From Candidatus Poribacteria bacterium (GTDB taxonomy: Bacteria > Poribacteria > WGA-4E > WGA-3G): DNA of 64,000 nucleotides. Where the stretch lies: NCBI GenBank assembly GCA_022828145.1, contig JAJEJA010000019.1, positions 62,001 to 126,000 on the forward strand, in the 5' to 3' direction. Below are positions 10,110-19,141 of the stretch, one piece after another (position 1 is the first letter of the stretch; the number at the start of each line of letters is the position of its first letter). A program made the translations under genes and the position numbers. The notes under the pieces were generated by a model. That model was not told the origin of the DNA, searched no databases, and saw only the letters and a list, made by a program, of their open reading frames with translations.

Positions 10110-11156
10110 ATGACATATAGTCTCTTAAAAAATACATACACATTTATATTCTTAAAAGTAGTAACTAATCTGATCCTATGCTCCCTTGTTGTGTCGTCTA
10201 TGCAAAATAACGCTGAGGCAAAAATTGTTTTTGCTTCGGCTGGTGGAATATATGTAATGAATGATGATGGCAGCGACAGACACAGGATATCCGATGGGAA
10301 GGACCGACGGCCATGTTGGTCTGCGGATGGCACACAAATTGCTTTTGAGAGAAGTCTTGAGAAAGATACACAAAGATACCAACTGTTTATTATGAACACA
10401 GATGGTACTAATCTACAGCAGCTGACCGACAGCAGCGAAGGTACAAGAAATGGAGATCCTGCTTGGTCTCCAGATGGACGTTTCCTTGCATTTGACAGTA
10501 ATCGCAGCGGAGACCTTGAGATTCATGTGATGGATCTCAAGACGCAAAAAGTCACTCAGTTAACAGGTCTCGAAGATGACACCGGTTCATACACGCCGCA
10601 TTGGTCTCCGGATGGAACAAAAATCGCCTATGAAAGATCCGTGAGTAAGCCTGGACTTTCACACAGAACTATCTGGGTCATGGACGCAGATGGAAAAAAT
10701 CAAAAACCTTTCCTTCCAGAACCACTTGTAACGGATCCATCACTTTTTAGATCCTATCCTAATTGGGCACCAGATGGAAAACGGATTCTGTTTCTTGAAT
10801 CAAGAGGATCCCCTGATAAACGAGAGAAACGTTTTATTATTCAACGGGGAAGCAGAAGTAGAACAGAGATTGATATGGATAAAAAAATCGGGGGAAGATG
10901 GGTCGGTTCCGGCGCATGTTGGATGGATAATGGACAAGCCATACTTTTTTCTGCAGGACGATTAGACGTCCCAGACAAAGATAGATACCATGACCTCTAT
11001 CGGTATGGAATTGAAACTGGTCAGTTAAAAAAAATAACAACGTATCGGTATCACGACGTAGAACCTGATTGGATTGAGGGACCGCTACACGTATCACCAC
11101 GCGGAAAGTTACCCTACCAGTGGGGAGATATAAAAGCAGTTTACGGTCTTAAATAA
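10110..11156 (+). CDS. Exported TolB-like beta-propeller (PD40/WD40-like) protein
   Basis: The 348-residue protein has an N-terminal hydrophobic segment ending in NNAEA-K, a plausible signal-peptidase site. It is followed by repeated PD40/TolB propeller blades: MNDDGSDRHRISDG, PCWSADGTQIAFER, PAWSPDGRFLAFDS, PHWSPDGTKIAYER and NWAPDGKRILFLES. These repeats build the periplasmic propeller of TolB and related proteins, which mediate protein contacts or substrate binding. No TolB N-terminal domain or Tol-Pal neighbours are present, so it should not be called tolB. The start ATG is preceded by CTAAGGAG at 5-6 bases. Exact role unknown. Confidence 0.8.
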   Translation: MTYSLLKNTYTFIFLKVVTNLILCSLVVSSMQNNAEAKIVFASAGGIYVMNDDGSDRHRISDGKDRRPCWSADGTQIAFERSLEKDTQRYQLFIMNTDGTNLQQLTDSSEGTRNGDPAWSPDGRFLAFDSNRSGDLEIHVMDLKTQKVTQLTGLEDDTGSYTPHWSPDGTKIAYERSVSKPGLSHRTIWVMDADGKNQKPFLPEPLVTDPSLFRSYPNWAPDGKRILFLESRGSPDKREKRFIIQRGSRSRTEIDMDKKIGGRWVGSGACWMDNGQAILFSAGRLDVPDKDRYHDLYRYGIETGQLKKITTYRYHDVEPDWIEGPLHVSPRGKLPYQWGDIKAVYGLK

Positions 11157-11183
11157 GTGAGAGACAGGTTATTCATATCTACT

Positions 11184-11615
11184 GCTGTAGCACATTCATC
11201 TTTGCTTGTGCTTCTTTTTGCAACCACATGCATCCTTGATTAGGCCTGTCCGTACAACATCCATCTTGATAGTGCTGTAGCACATTCATCCTTGATTGTG
11301 CTTCTTTCTACAACCCCATTCATCCTCCATTTTGTGCCCAGTATCGGAAGTGTAGCACATTCTGTTAGATTGTGCGTTTCTTTGTATCACATTCACCCTT
11401 GATTGCGCTTCTTCTACATCCACCTTATACGCCAAATGCGCGTTTGGCATTCAGCGGGTGCTGATATGTGATTTTTCAAAGCCCCAGAGAGGCGAAAGGT
11501 GTATAGTCCGCATTGATCCAACCAATAGCAAGCCCTAGAGAGGCGAAAGGTGTATCAACGCACTAACGTTTTTCACTAAAATTGACGCCTATAGTGACAA
11601 AGACTTTACACACCC
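11184..11615. repeat. Mosaic of interspersed repeats ending in a MITE-type terminal repeat
   Basis: No gene. The phrase TAGCACATTCAT...GATTGTGCTTCT occurs several times in variant forms (about 11187, 11278, 11352), and GAGAGGCGAAAGGTGTAT occurs twice (about 11487 and 11537). The segment ends with GTGACAAAGACTTTACACAC followed by CC (11594-11615), the same terminus as the 331-bp element at 62139-62469. The matching left terminus is not visible, so this is probably a degraded or composite copy. Confidence 0.6.
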
Positions 11616-11823
11616 TTGAGGGCACTTCACTGTATCAAAAAGTTCAATATTTCGTTTAATTTTATAAAATTAGGATCGGAAAATTGTTGGTTGTGCCGTA
11701 TGTAAATTTTATAATGTTGAGAGAATCCAGTCCCTGATTAAGTCTACGTGGATGCCTCAGCGAATTCGTTTATTTTAATCGATTTTTATTTTATTTTTAA
11801 CCGGAATTTTCACTAATTTTGTA

Positions 11824-11853
11824 TTGACATAGTTTTACAATTTTTGCTAAAAT
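11824..11853 (+). promoter_or_regulatory. Promoter of nrdJ
   Basis: TTGACA (11824-11829) and TAAAAT (11848-11853) are spaced by 18 bases, about 60 bases before the start codon. I see no cobalamin riboswitch in the leader. Confidence 0.55.
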
Positions 11854-11912
11854 ACAGAACAGTAAATTGTAAAAGGTTTAACATTTTAAGTGTCAATGTA
11901 GGAGGAGTAATT

Positions 11913-14900
11913 ATGGCTGCTGATAATATCAAAAACTTTGATGAAGCAGCACAAAACTTGAAAGAAGGTGATGGAACCGGACTTACCTTTGCTCGCTATT
12001 TTACGAAAAAATCGATGCATCCGTTTGATGAACTGGAATGGGAAAATCGTGATTCTGCTATCTATAATGAGAAGGGTAACGTCATTTTTAAACAGGACCA
12101 AGTTGAGGTTCCGTCTTTCTGGACTCAACTTGCGACTGATATTTCTGCCTCAAAATATTTTCGCAAAGCAGGTGTTCCTAATGTAGAATCAGAGAGCAGT
12201 GTACGTGAATTGGTTACTCGCGTTGCACGGACACTGCGTCGAGCCGGTGAAGAAATCGGCGGGTATTTTGCTACACAGGAAGACGCGGAAACGTTTGAAA
12301 TGGAACTCACATATATTCTTGTCACACAACGCGGTGCTTTCAATTCACCCGTATGGTTCAACTGCGGTTTATGGCACGAATACGGGATTAAAGGTGGTGG
12401 TGGTAACTATTATTGGGATCGTGAAGAACAAAAAGTAAGTACAACGCAAAATGCATACCAGTATCCACAAAACTCGGCTTGTTTTATTCAAAGTGTAGAC
12501 GACTCATTGGATTCTATGCTCGACCTTCAAAAAGCCGAAGTGCGACTTTTCAAATATGGTAGTGGAACAGGGTCTAATTTTAGTAAGGTTCGCGCTAAAG
12601 GTGAACACCTCTCCAGTGGCGGTGAAAGTTCCGGTGTTCTCTCATTCCTTGAAGGATTCGATAGGTGGGCAGGCAGTATTAAGTCTGGTGGCACAACACG
12701 ACGCGCTGCAAAGATGGTCATCTTAGATATGGACCACCCAGAGATTGTCGATTATATTGATTGGAAGATGAAGGAAGAGGAGAAGGCGAAAGCACTTATT
12801 GCAGCTGGATACCCTGCCGATTTTAATGGTGAAGCTTACGGCACCGTCAGTGGACAGAACAGTAATAACTCGGTACGAATTCCTGACATCTTTATGGATG
12901 CGTATCTACAAGACAAACCTTGGCAGACAACCTATCGCGTGTCAGGCGAAGTCTCCGGTGAGTACCAAGCAAAGGAATTGATGGAAAAGATCGCTGAAGC
13001 TGCATGGGCTTGCGCTGACCCCGGCGTGCAATTTGATGATACAATCCAGAAATGGCATACCTGTAAACAGACAGACCGCATATATGCAAGCAATCCGTGT
13101 AGTGAATATCTTTTCCTAGATGATTCTGCATGTAACCTCGCAAGTATCAATCTTGTCAAGTTTCTCAACGATGATGACACTTTTGACATTGACGGTTTTA
13201 GAGCAACTGTCCGCGTGTTTATCACAGCGATGGAAATCATCGTGAGTCTATCCTCATATCCGACCCCGAAGATAGCGAGACGTTCACATGAATACCGTCC
13301 GCTCGGACTCGGTTTTGCGAACTTAGGTGCAATGTTAATGCGGTTAGGTATACCTTATGATAGTCCCGAAGCGTGCAGTCATGCTGGGGCTATTACGGCT
13401 ATCTTGAGTGGACACGGCTACCTGACGAGCGCAGAAATCGCTAAAAGTATCGGTACTTTTTCGGGTTATGCAAAAAACCGTGATTCAATGCTGGGTGTTA
13501 TCAACATGCATCGTGACGCTGCATATAAAATCGATGCAACGACATGTCCATCAGAACTGTTTGAGGCAGCGCGCGAAGATTGGGATATCTGCAAGGAAAA
13601 AGGAGAAATCTGGGGATATCGCAATTCGCAGATTAGTGTGATCGCACCAACTGGAACAATTGCACTGCTAATGGACTGCGATACAACAGGTATTGAGCCG
13701 GAATTTGCACTTGTAAAATTTAAGAAGTTAGCAGGTGGTGGATATATTAAAATTGTCAACCAGAGTGTCCGAGAAGCATTGGAAAAACTCGGTTACATAC
13801 CGCAACATATTGAGGCGATTGTTACGCATATCGTTGGCACGGGAACACTTGAAGGCACACCTTTTATCAACCCTGAATCTCTCAAGTATAAGGGTTTTAC
13901 AGATGAAGACATTGCGCATGTTGAAGAGATGTTACCCAGTGCGTTTGACCTTAATCTTGCTTTCGCACCAGGTTTCCTCGGAGAAGAATGTCTCGAAAGA
14001 TTAGGAATATCTGCTGATAAAGCTGCAGCTGAGGACTTTGATCTGTTGACATATCTCGGTTTCAATCCGAGTGAGATCGCAAGTGCTGAAGAGATTATTT
14101 GTGGTACAGGTACTGTTGAAGGTGCACCCCATCTATCATCAAAACATTATCCTGTCTTTGATTGTGCAGTTCAATGTGGTAAGCACGGCACGCGTTTTAT
14201 TCATCACATGGGACCGCTCAAGTTAATGGCAGCAGTACAACCATTTATCTCTGGCGCAATCTCAAAAACTGTCAACATCCCACATGAAGGCACAGTTGAT
14301 GACATAAAAGAACTTTATGTCGAAGCGTGGCGACTTGGCGTGAAATGTCTCGCGATTTATCGTGATGGCAGTAAAGGCAGTCAACCGCTCTCAACAAGTA
14401 GTCAGCAGGACACAGAAGTTGAAGTTAGCGTACAACCCGTCAGGAGACGCCTGGCAGACACCCGAGATTCCAGAACACACAAATTCAGTGTCGGTGGACA
14501 TGAAGGGTATATGCACGTCGGCTTTTTTGAAGATGGCACCCCCGGTGAAGTGTTCCTTACGATGAGTAAACAAGGATCAACGATCTCTGGACTGATGGAT
14601 TCTATCGCTATCCTTATCTCTGTCGCATTGCAGTATGGCGTGCCGTTAGAGTCATTAGTTGATAAGTTTAGCCATGTCCGGTTCGAACCGTCAGGGTTCA
14701 CGCAAGATCCCGATATTCCGATGGCGAAATCAATTGTTGACTATGTTTTCCGCTGGCTCGGTAAAGAGTTGCTCCCAAAAGAAGCACAAGAAAAGGCTGC
14801 TGAAGTTCTTGAGTTAGATGAACAGATGGCGATACCCGCGGATACACAATCCCAGGCACACGGGAACAATGGAGAATCAAATCCGTGGGCAGATCGTGAG

Positions 14901-15020
14901 AAAATCATAACACTCCGGCACGGAGATGCACCACCATGTCATGAATGTGGTACTATTATGATCCGCAGTGGTATCTGCTACCGATGTACCAATTGCGGTG
15001 CAACGAGCGGCTGTTCATAA
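11913..15020 (+). CDS. nrdJ: Adenosylcobalamin-dependent (class II) ribonucleoside reductase
   Basis: This enzyme reduces ribonucleotides to deoxyribonucleotides for DNA synthesis, using adenosylcobalamin to generate the radical, in the cytosol. The ~1035-residue protein shows the reductase barrel motifs FNSPVWFN, SACFIQSVDDS, the glycine/serine-rich FKYGSGTGSNFS, the active-site NPCSEY and the cysteine in DSACNLASINL, then APTGTIA. The C-terminus carries a zinc-ribbon-like tail with CHECG, CYRCTNCG and a final CS, typical of the long NrdJ type. The ATG at 11913 is chosen because GGAGGAG lies 8 bases upstream; the 23 additional upstream codons are not NrdJ-like. Transcription probably ends at the strong hairpin at 15044-15090. 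It seems to be the only reductase in the window, implying a B12 requirement. Confidence 0.97.
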   Translation: MAADNIKNFDEAAQNLKEGDGTGLTFARYFTKKSMHPFDELEWENRDSAIYNEKGNVIFKQDQVEVPSFWTQLATDISASKYFRKAGVPNVESESSVRELVTRVARTLRRAGEEIGGYFATQEDAETFEMELTYILVTQRGAFNSPVWFNCGLWHEYGIKGGGGNYYWDREEQKVSTTQNAYQYPQNSACFIQSVDDSLDSMLDLQKAEVRLFKYGSGTGSNFSKVRAKGEHLSSGGESSGVLSFLEGFDRWAGSIKSGGTTRRAAKMVILDMDHPEIVDYIDWKMKEEEKAKALIAAGYPADFNGEAYGTVSGQNSNNSVRIPDIFMDAYLQDKPWQTTYRVSGEVSGEYQAKELMEKIAEAAWACADPGVQFDDTIQKWHTCKQTDRIYASNPCSEYLFLDDSACNLASINLVKFLNDDDTFDIDGFRATVRVFITAMEIIVSLSSYPTPKIARRSHEYRPLGLGFANLGAMLMRLGIPYDSPEACSHAGAITAILSGHGYLTSAEIAKSIGTFSGYAKNRDSMLGVINMHRDAAYKIDATTCPSELFEAAREDWDICKEKGEIWGYRNSQISVIAPTGTIALLMDCDTTGIEPEFALVKFKKLAGGGYIKIVNQSVREALEKLGYIPQHIEAIVTHIVGTGTLEGTPFINPESLKYKGFTDEDIAHVEEMLPSAFDLNLAFAPGFLGEECLERLGISADKAAAEDFDLLTYLGFNPSEIASAEEIICGTGTVEGAPHLSSKHYPVFDCAVQCGKHGTRFIHHMGPLKLMAAVQPFISGAISKTVNIPHEGTVDDIKELYVEAWRLGVKCLAIYRDGSKGSQPLSTSSQQDTEVEVSVQPVRRRLADTRDSRTHKFSVGGHEGYMHVGFFEDGTPGEVFLTMSKQGSTISGLMDSIAILISVALQYGVPLESLVDKFSHVRFEPSGFTQDPDIPMAKSIVDYVFRWLGKELLPKEAQEKAAEVLELDEQMAIPADTQSQAHGNNGESNPWADREKIITLRHGDAPPCHECGTIMIRSGICYRCTNCGATSGCS

Positions 15021-15043
15021 TTCTTCACTATCATAATACCTTT

Positions 15044-15090
15044 AGGACTTGCACAACTTAGGTTGGTTGTGTAAGTCCTATTTTTATTTT
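15044..15090 (+). terminator. Intrinsic terminator after nrdJ
   Basis: AGGACTTGCACAAC pairs with GTTGTGTAAGTCCT (13 of 14 positions) around a short loop, followed by ATTTTTATTTT. Confidence 0.9.
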
Positions 15091-15093
15091 GTA

Positions 15094-15123
15094 TTGCCTA
15101 CCGAGCGCAATATATGGTATCCT
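15094..15123 (+). promoter_or_regulatory. Putative promoter of the RNase P RNA gene
   Basis: TTGCCT (15094-15099) and TATCCT (15118-15123) are spaced by 18 bases and end ~10 bases before the mature RNA 5' end. Confidence 0.45.
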
Positions 15124-15132
15124 TAGAGAACA

Positions 15133-15478
15133 CTTGAGTTGAGTAGATGATCGCGTCCTGAAATCAGGACGAGGAAAGTCCGGACTCCACATAGGGCAGG
15201 ATGCTGGGTAACACCCAGGAGCGGTAACGCTATGGAAAGTGCAACAGAGAGTAGACTACAACGTTTAAAACGGTGTACAGGTGAAACGGTGCGGTAAAAG
15301 CGCACCAGTCCATAAGGTGACTTATGGAGCTCGGTAAACCCCATCTGGAGCAAGGTAAAATGGGGGACATTCAAAGGTGTGCCCGCCTCGTCCCCGGGTA
15401 ACCGCTTGAGGTTAATGGAAACATTGATCCCAGATGAATGATCATCATATACAGAATCCGGCTTATTCTCAACTCAAG
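15133..15478 (+). ncRNA. rnpB: RNase P RNA (bacterial type A)
   Basis: This is the catalytic RNA of RNase P, which trims 5' leaders from pre-tRNAs. The diagnostic conserved segments are present: GAGGAAAGTCCGGACTCC near the 5' end, ACAGAGAGTAGAC-type and GGTGAAACGGTGCGGTAAAA segments in the middle, GCTCGGTAAACCCC, and ACAGAATCCGGCTTA near the 3' end. The ends are set by an 11-bp perfect P1 helix, CTTGAGTTGAG (15133-15143) with CTCAACTCAAG (15468-15478). The length (~346 nt) fits the family. It lies between nrdJ and a Dam-type methylase. Confidence 0.96.
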
Positions 15479-15535
15479 CCAATCTATTGTTACCCAACCA
15501 GACGTCCTTACAGTAAGACGAGGTTATTCATATTG

Positions 15536-16573
15536 ATGGACATTCGCAATTCAAAAATCCCGCCTATAAAGAGTACCATGGCTGAAACTAATTCTGATAT
15601 TATTGATATACTTTCTACATCACAAGATTCTGCCAAAATACACTCACAGTCAGATCTTTTCGGAACATCTTCAAAAGACCTATTTTTAGACTCCCTGAAA
15701 AGTAGCGGCAAGTATAAATATGCACGTTATAAAGGACTTCCACTGCGTTATGCTGGCGGGAAAAGCCTTGGGGTTGGATATATAGCAGAACAACTGCCTG
15801 ATAGACTGGAAAAACTTGTGTCACCATTTGTGGGAGGGGGCGCAGTTGAAATTGCATGTGCTAAAGAACTCAAGATACAGGTTCATGCTTATGATATTTT
15901 TGATATACTTGTCAATTATTGGCAGACGCAGCTTTCACATGGCAGTGCGCTTGCCGAACGACTTGAACAGTGGCAACCCACAAAAACACAATACGCGGAG
16001 ATCAAGACTCGCCTCAAAGCACATTGGAACAGTGAATCCCTTATATCCGATCCCTTAGAATTGGCAGCACATTACTGGTTTAATCACAACCTCTCCTACG
16101 GTCCTGGATTTCTCGGATGGATGTCAAAAATATACGAATCACCGGAAAGATATAGCCGCACATTGCAAACTGTACGTAATTTCAGATGTCCTAATTTATC
16201 TGTTCATCAAGGAACATTTGAGGAAACTGTGCCGATGCATACTGAAGATTTCTTATATTGTGACCCTCCCTATTATCTTGATGAAGGTGAAATGTTTAAA
16301 GGTATCTATCCGCAACGTAATTTTCCTGTCCATCACAAAGGTTTTAACCATGAATTGCTCCGTGATCTGCTGCATCAACATAAAGCAGGCTTTGTGCTAT
16401 CGTATAACGATTGTCAAACAATTCGACAGTGGTATTCGGATTTTCAGATCCTTGAAGTAAAATGGCAGTACACTTTAGGACAGGGTGAAACTCGTATTGG
16501 AAAGAATCGGATTGAGGCTGGAACTGGACATGTCAAAAAATCGCATGAACTCTTGATCGTAAAGGATGCCTGA
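15536..16573 (+). CDS. Dam-type (D12 class) adenine-N6 DNA methyltransferase
   Basis: This is predicted to transfer a methyl group from S-adenosylmethionine to adenine N6 in DNA. The order of motifs is that of alpha-class D12 enzymes: LRYAGGKS near the N-terminus of the core, LVSPFVGGGAVEIA (SAM-binding motif I), and LYCDPPYY (catalytic motif IV). The frame is open upstream to 15434, but that would overlap the 3' end of rnpB, so ATG 15536 (ACGAGG ~12 bases upstream) is preferred; ATG 15578 is another candidate. The first ~65 residues before the core are poorly conserved-looking. No cognate nuclease is adjacent, so it is probably a solitary methylase; the recognition site cannot be deduced. 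Confidence 0.9.
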   Translation: MDIRNSKIPPIKSTMAETNSDIIDILSTSQDSAKIHSQSDLFGTSSKDLFLDSLKSSGKYKYARYKGLPLRYAGGKSLGVGYIAEQLPDRLEKLVSPFVGGGAVEIACAKELKIQVHAYDIFDILVNYWQTQLSHGSALAERLEQWQPTKTQYAEIKTRLKAHWNSESLISDPLELAAHYWFNHNLSYGPGFLGWMSKIYESPERYSRTLQTVRNFRCPNLSVHQGTFEETVPMHTEDFLYCDPPYYLDEGEMFKGIYPQRNFPVHHKGFNHELLRDLLHQHKAGFVLSYNDCQTIRQWYSDFQILEVKWQYTLGQGETRIGKNRIEAGTGHVKKSHELLIVKDA

Positions 16574-16609
16574 TGCTATAGAAATTGATATTGTCCATTG
16601 ACAGTTTCT

Positions 16610-16642
16610 TTGACATTTCGCGGCAGTATGCGTTATTATAAT
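16610..16642 (+). promoter_or_regulatory. Promoter of the cytochrome/DUF1592 operon
   Basis: TTGACA (16610-16615) is followed by TATTAT (16634-16639, 18-base spacing), overlapping TATAAT. Confidence 0.5.
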
Positions 16643-16705
16643 AGTGGAGAATAAATACCAACAATCAAAATTGCTATGTTTCAACAAAAATAAAGGAAAG
16701 TTATT

Positions 16706-19141
16706 TTGCGTAAAAAATCAGTCTTCTTCAACAACTACCTATTACTGCCGATTTTTCTAATGGTGCTGATGGCGTTTGTGGTGCTGAAACCAGGTTTCAG
16801 CGAAAAAGACACACCAGACTTTGCTGATGAAGGAGTCCTATTCTTAGAACAATACTGCTACAGTTGCCATTCTGGCGATCAACCCGAAGCAGCACTCTCA
16901 CTTGATACTATTGAAGACAACGAAGCGTTACTGAAGAATCACGATGTCATAGAGAGAGTTTTAGAGATGCTAAGGACACACCAGATGCCGCCAGAGGGGA
17001 GTGATCAACCCCCCGCAGAAGAGATAGAGACTTTTTTCCAGCATGTTGAAACTGCAATTGAAGAGGCAAGTCGTCATGCAAAACCGGACCCCGGTCGCAT
17101 CACCGTTCGTAGGCTAAATAGAGTTGAATATAAGAACAGCGTTCGCGATCTGTTAGGAGCAGATTTTGATCCTACCGAAAACTTCCCCGCAGACGATGTA
17201 GGACACGGATTTGATAATATCGGTGATGTCCTAACAATGTCACCGCTACTGATGGAACGTTATCTTGAGGCTGCGGAAGCGATTGCTACACGTGTTATCA
17301 TATTGAATCCGCCTAAACCATCCACAAACTACATTAACGTGAAATATCTAAATCCACGACATAAAGATGTTCCTGATGCACGTTATCGTGTTCTGGATCC
17401 GAATGCAACTGAACAGTGGAAATCAGGTCCATTTTTTACACCTGCCCGTCCTCTCAAACTCTTACCCGACGCAGAAACATATTTCCGGGCTACGCTTTAT
17501 GCTGAAACAGACAACGGAACAGATAATGAAACACCTGTTCAGGTCGCGCTATACATCCAAGGTAAGGATTTGAAAGATGTGTCCCTCCAAACTGAACTGG
17601 CACGCTTAGTCGGTTATGACACTTCCACTAACAATAGAATCAAGATCCTCAAAATCTTTAATATCACTTCACGTGATCCCAAGAAACTTCAAACAATACG
17701 GTTTCTTGTTACCGGAATTGAGAATATTGACAATGCAGGAATAGCGATGGTCAAACCTGAACACGGTGAACCACAAGCAAAACTCCAAATTCGTTCTATC
17801 ACATCGGTAGGACCTTTGGAGACAAGACCTAAATCACATCTAAAAATATTAGCATGCACGCCAGACATTCCACAAATAGAACAGACCCGTGAAGTCCTAA
17901 CACGTTTGCTGCGCAAGGCATATCGACGTCCACCAACAGAAAACGAGGTAGAACAGTTGACGCAGTATGCCGAATCTATCCAAGCCGATGGTGCTAAATG
18001 GGAAGCGAGCATTCAGCAAGCAATAAAGGTCATTTTATGCTCACCGAAGTTTCTGTTTAGGTTAGAGTTAGATGCTCGTCCACAGACTGACGAACCGCAC
18101 CCCATAGATGAATGGCATCTCGCTTCACGACTCTCCTTCTTCCTGTGGAGCAGTATTCCAGATGAAACGTTACTTGAATTAGCAGAGAAAAATCAGTTGA
18201 CTGAATCGCTTGATGCACAAGTTCAACGGATGCTAGCAGATCCGAAGGCGAGTGAATTAGCAAGTAACTTTGGAACACAATGGTTACAAATTCAGAGATT
18301 AGATACCGTTACACCTGATCCGGAACGTTTCCCAAGTTTTTCTAATAAGTTGCGTGCTTCAATGCTGAAAGAGACAAAACTGTTTCTGGAATCAATTTTC
18401 CGTGAAAATCGGAGTATCATTGATATACTTGATGCAGATTATACTTTTCTCAATCAACGTTTGACAGGACATTACGGTATCTGGAGAAATACAGATGGCG
18501 AACCGATTAAAGGTGAGGCATTTCAACGTGTTACTTTAAAAAACCCTATACGCGGTGGCATCCTGACACATGCCAGTGTGTTGACGGTAACTTCAAATCC
18601 GACTCGCACATCTCCAGTCAAAAGGGGTCGTTGGGTGCTTGAGCAGATACTCGGTGCACCACCACCACCGCCACCACCAGATGTTCCTGAATTAGAAGAG
18701 AATCATGAAGCGATTACTGGTACTACTTTACGGGAACGGCTTGAACAACACCGTGATGATCCGGGGTGTGCAAACTGCCACGCAAAGATGGACCCAATTG
18801 GATTTGCAATGGAGAACTTTGACGCAATCGGAAAGTTCCGAGAAAAGGACGGTGAACTCGCTATTGATACCGCAGGACAACTACCCGATGGCACAGCATT
18901 TCAAGGGATAACAGACCTAAAACAAATTCTTATAAACAGAAAGAAACAGTTTGCTAAATGTCTAACAGAAAAAATGTTGATTTATGCTTTAGGGAGAGGG
19001 TTAGAATACTACGATAAAACGACTGTGGATCGGATTGTCACACAACTTGAAGCAAATGATTATAAGGTCTCAGTATTGATCACTGAAATTGTGAAAAGCG
19101 ATCCGTTCCGATTACGACGGGGTAAAAAGGACACATTATGA
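16706..19141 (+). CDS. Planctomycete-type cytochrome c protein (DUF1587/1595/1592/1588/1585)
   Basis: The 811-residue exported protein has an N-terminal membrane segment or signal peptide (residues ~11-28). A haem-binding CYSCH (51-55) follows in the PSCyt1 domain, with MPPEG as likely distal ligand region. It then shows the domain series typical of Planctomycetes and Poribacteria: DUF1587 (RLNRVEYKNSVRDLLG, ~118), DUF1595 and DUF1592 (SRLSFFLWSSIPDETLL, ~475), DUF1588 with a proline run (GAPPPPPPPDVPEL) and a second CANCH, and DUF1585 at the end. Biochemical function is unproven; linkage to oxidative polysaccharide or sulfate-ester use is a common inference. The start is TTG 16706 with AAAGGAAAG 5-6 bases upstream. 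It overlaps the next gene by ATGA, so translation is coupled. Its usual partner, a DUF1552 protein, lies 11 kb away (30027). Confidence 0.93.
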   Translation: MRKKSVFFNNYLLLPIFLMVLMAFVVLKPGFSEKDTPDFADEGVLFLEQYCYSCHSGDQPEAALSLDTIEDNEALLKNHDVIERVLEMLRTHQMPPEGSDQPPAEEIETFFQHVETAIEEASRHAKPDPGRITVRRLNRVEYKNSVRDLLGADFDPTENFPADDVGHGFDNIGDVLTMSPLLMERYLEAAEAIATRVIILNPPKPSTNYINVKYLNPRHKDVPDARYRVLDPNATEQWKSGPFFTPARPLKLLPDAETYFRATLYAETDNGTDNETPVQVALYIQGKDLKDVSLQTELARLVGYDTSTNNRIKILKIFNITSRDPKKLQTIRFLVTGIENIDNAGIAMVKPEHGEPQAKLQIRSITSVGPLETRPKSHLKILACTPDIPQIEQTREVLTRLLRKAYRRPPTENEVEQLTQYAESIQADGAKWEASIQQAIKVILCSPKFLFRLELDARPQTDEPHPIDEWHLASRLSFFLWSSIPDETLLELAEKNQLTESLDAQVQRMLADPKASELASNFGTQWLQIQRLDTVTPDPERFPSFSNKLRASMLKETKLFLESIFRENRSIIDILDADYTFLNQRLTGHYGIWRNTDGEPIKGEAFQRVTLKNPIRGGILTHASVLTVTSNPTRTSPVKRGRWVLEQILGAPPPPPPPDVPELEENHEAITGTTLRERLEQHRDDPGCANCHAKMDPIGFAMENFDAIGKFREKDGELAIDTAGQLPDGTAFQGITDLKQILINRKKQFAKCLTEKMLIYALGRGLEYYDKTTVDRIVTQLEANDYKVSVLITEIVKSDPFRLRRGKKDTL

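Noticed and set aside
10110-11156. Naming the propeller protein tolB
   Set aside because: Only PD40 blades are present; the TolB N-terminal domain and the tol-pal neighbourhood are missing.
11616-11912. Cobalamin riboswitch before the B12-dependent reductase
   Set aside because: No B12-box-like conserved core was found in the leader; only a promoter is evident.
11886-14880. Several frames of 60-100 codons on the opposite strand of nrdJ
   Set aside because: They are shadows of a well-conserved gene and lack ribosome sites.
15434-15535. Upstream extension of the Dam-type methylase reading frame
   Set aside because: It overlaps the 3' end of the RNase P RNA, and the added residues are unlike methylase sequence.
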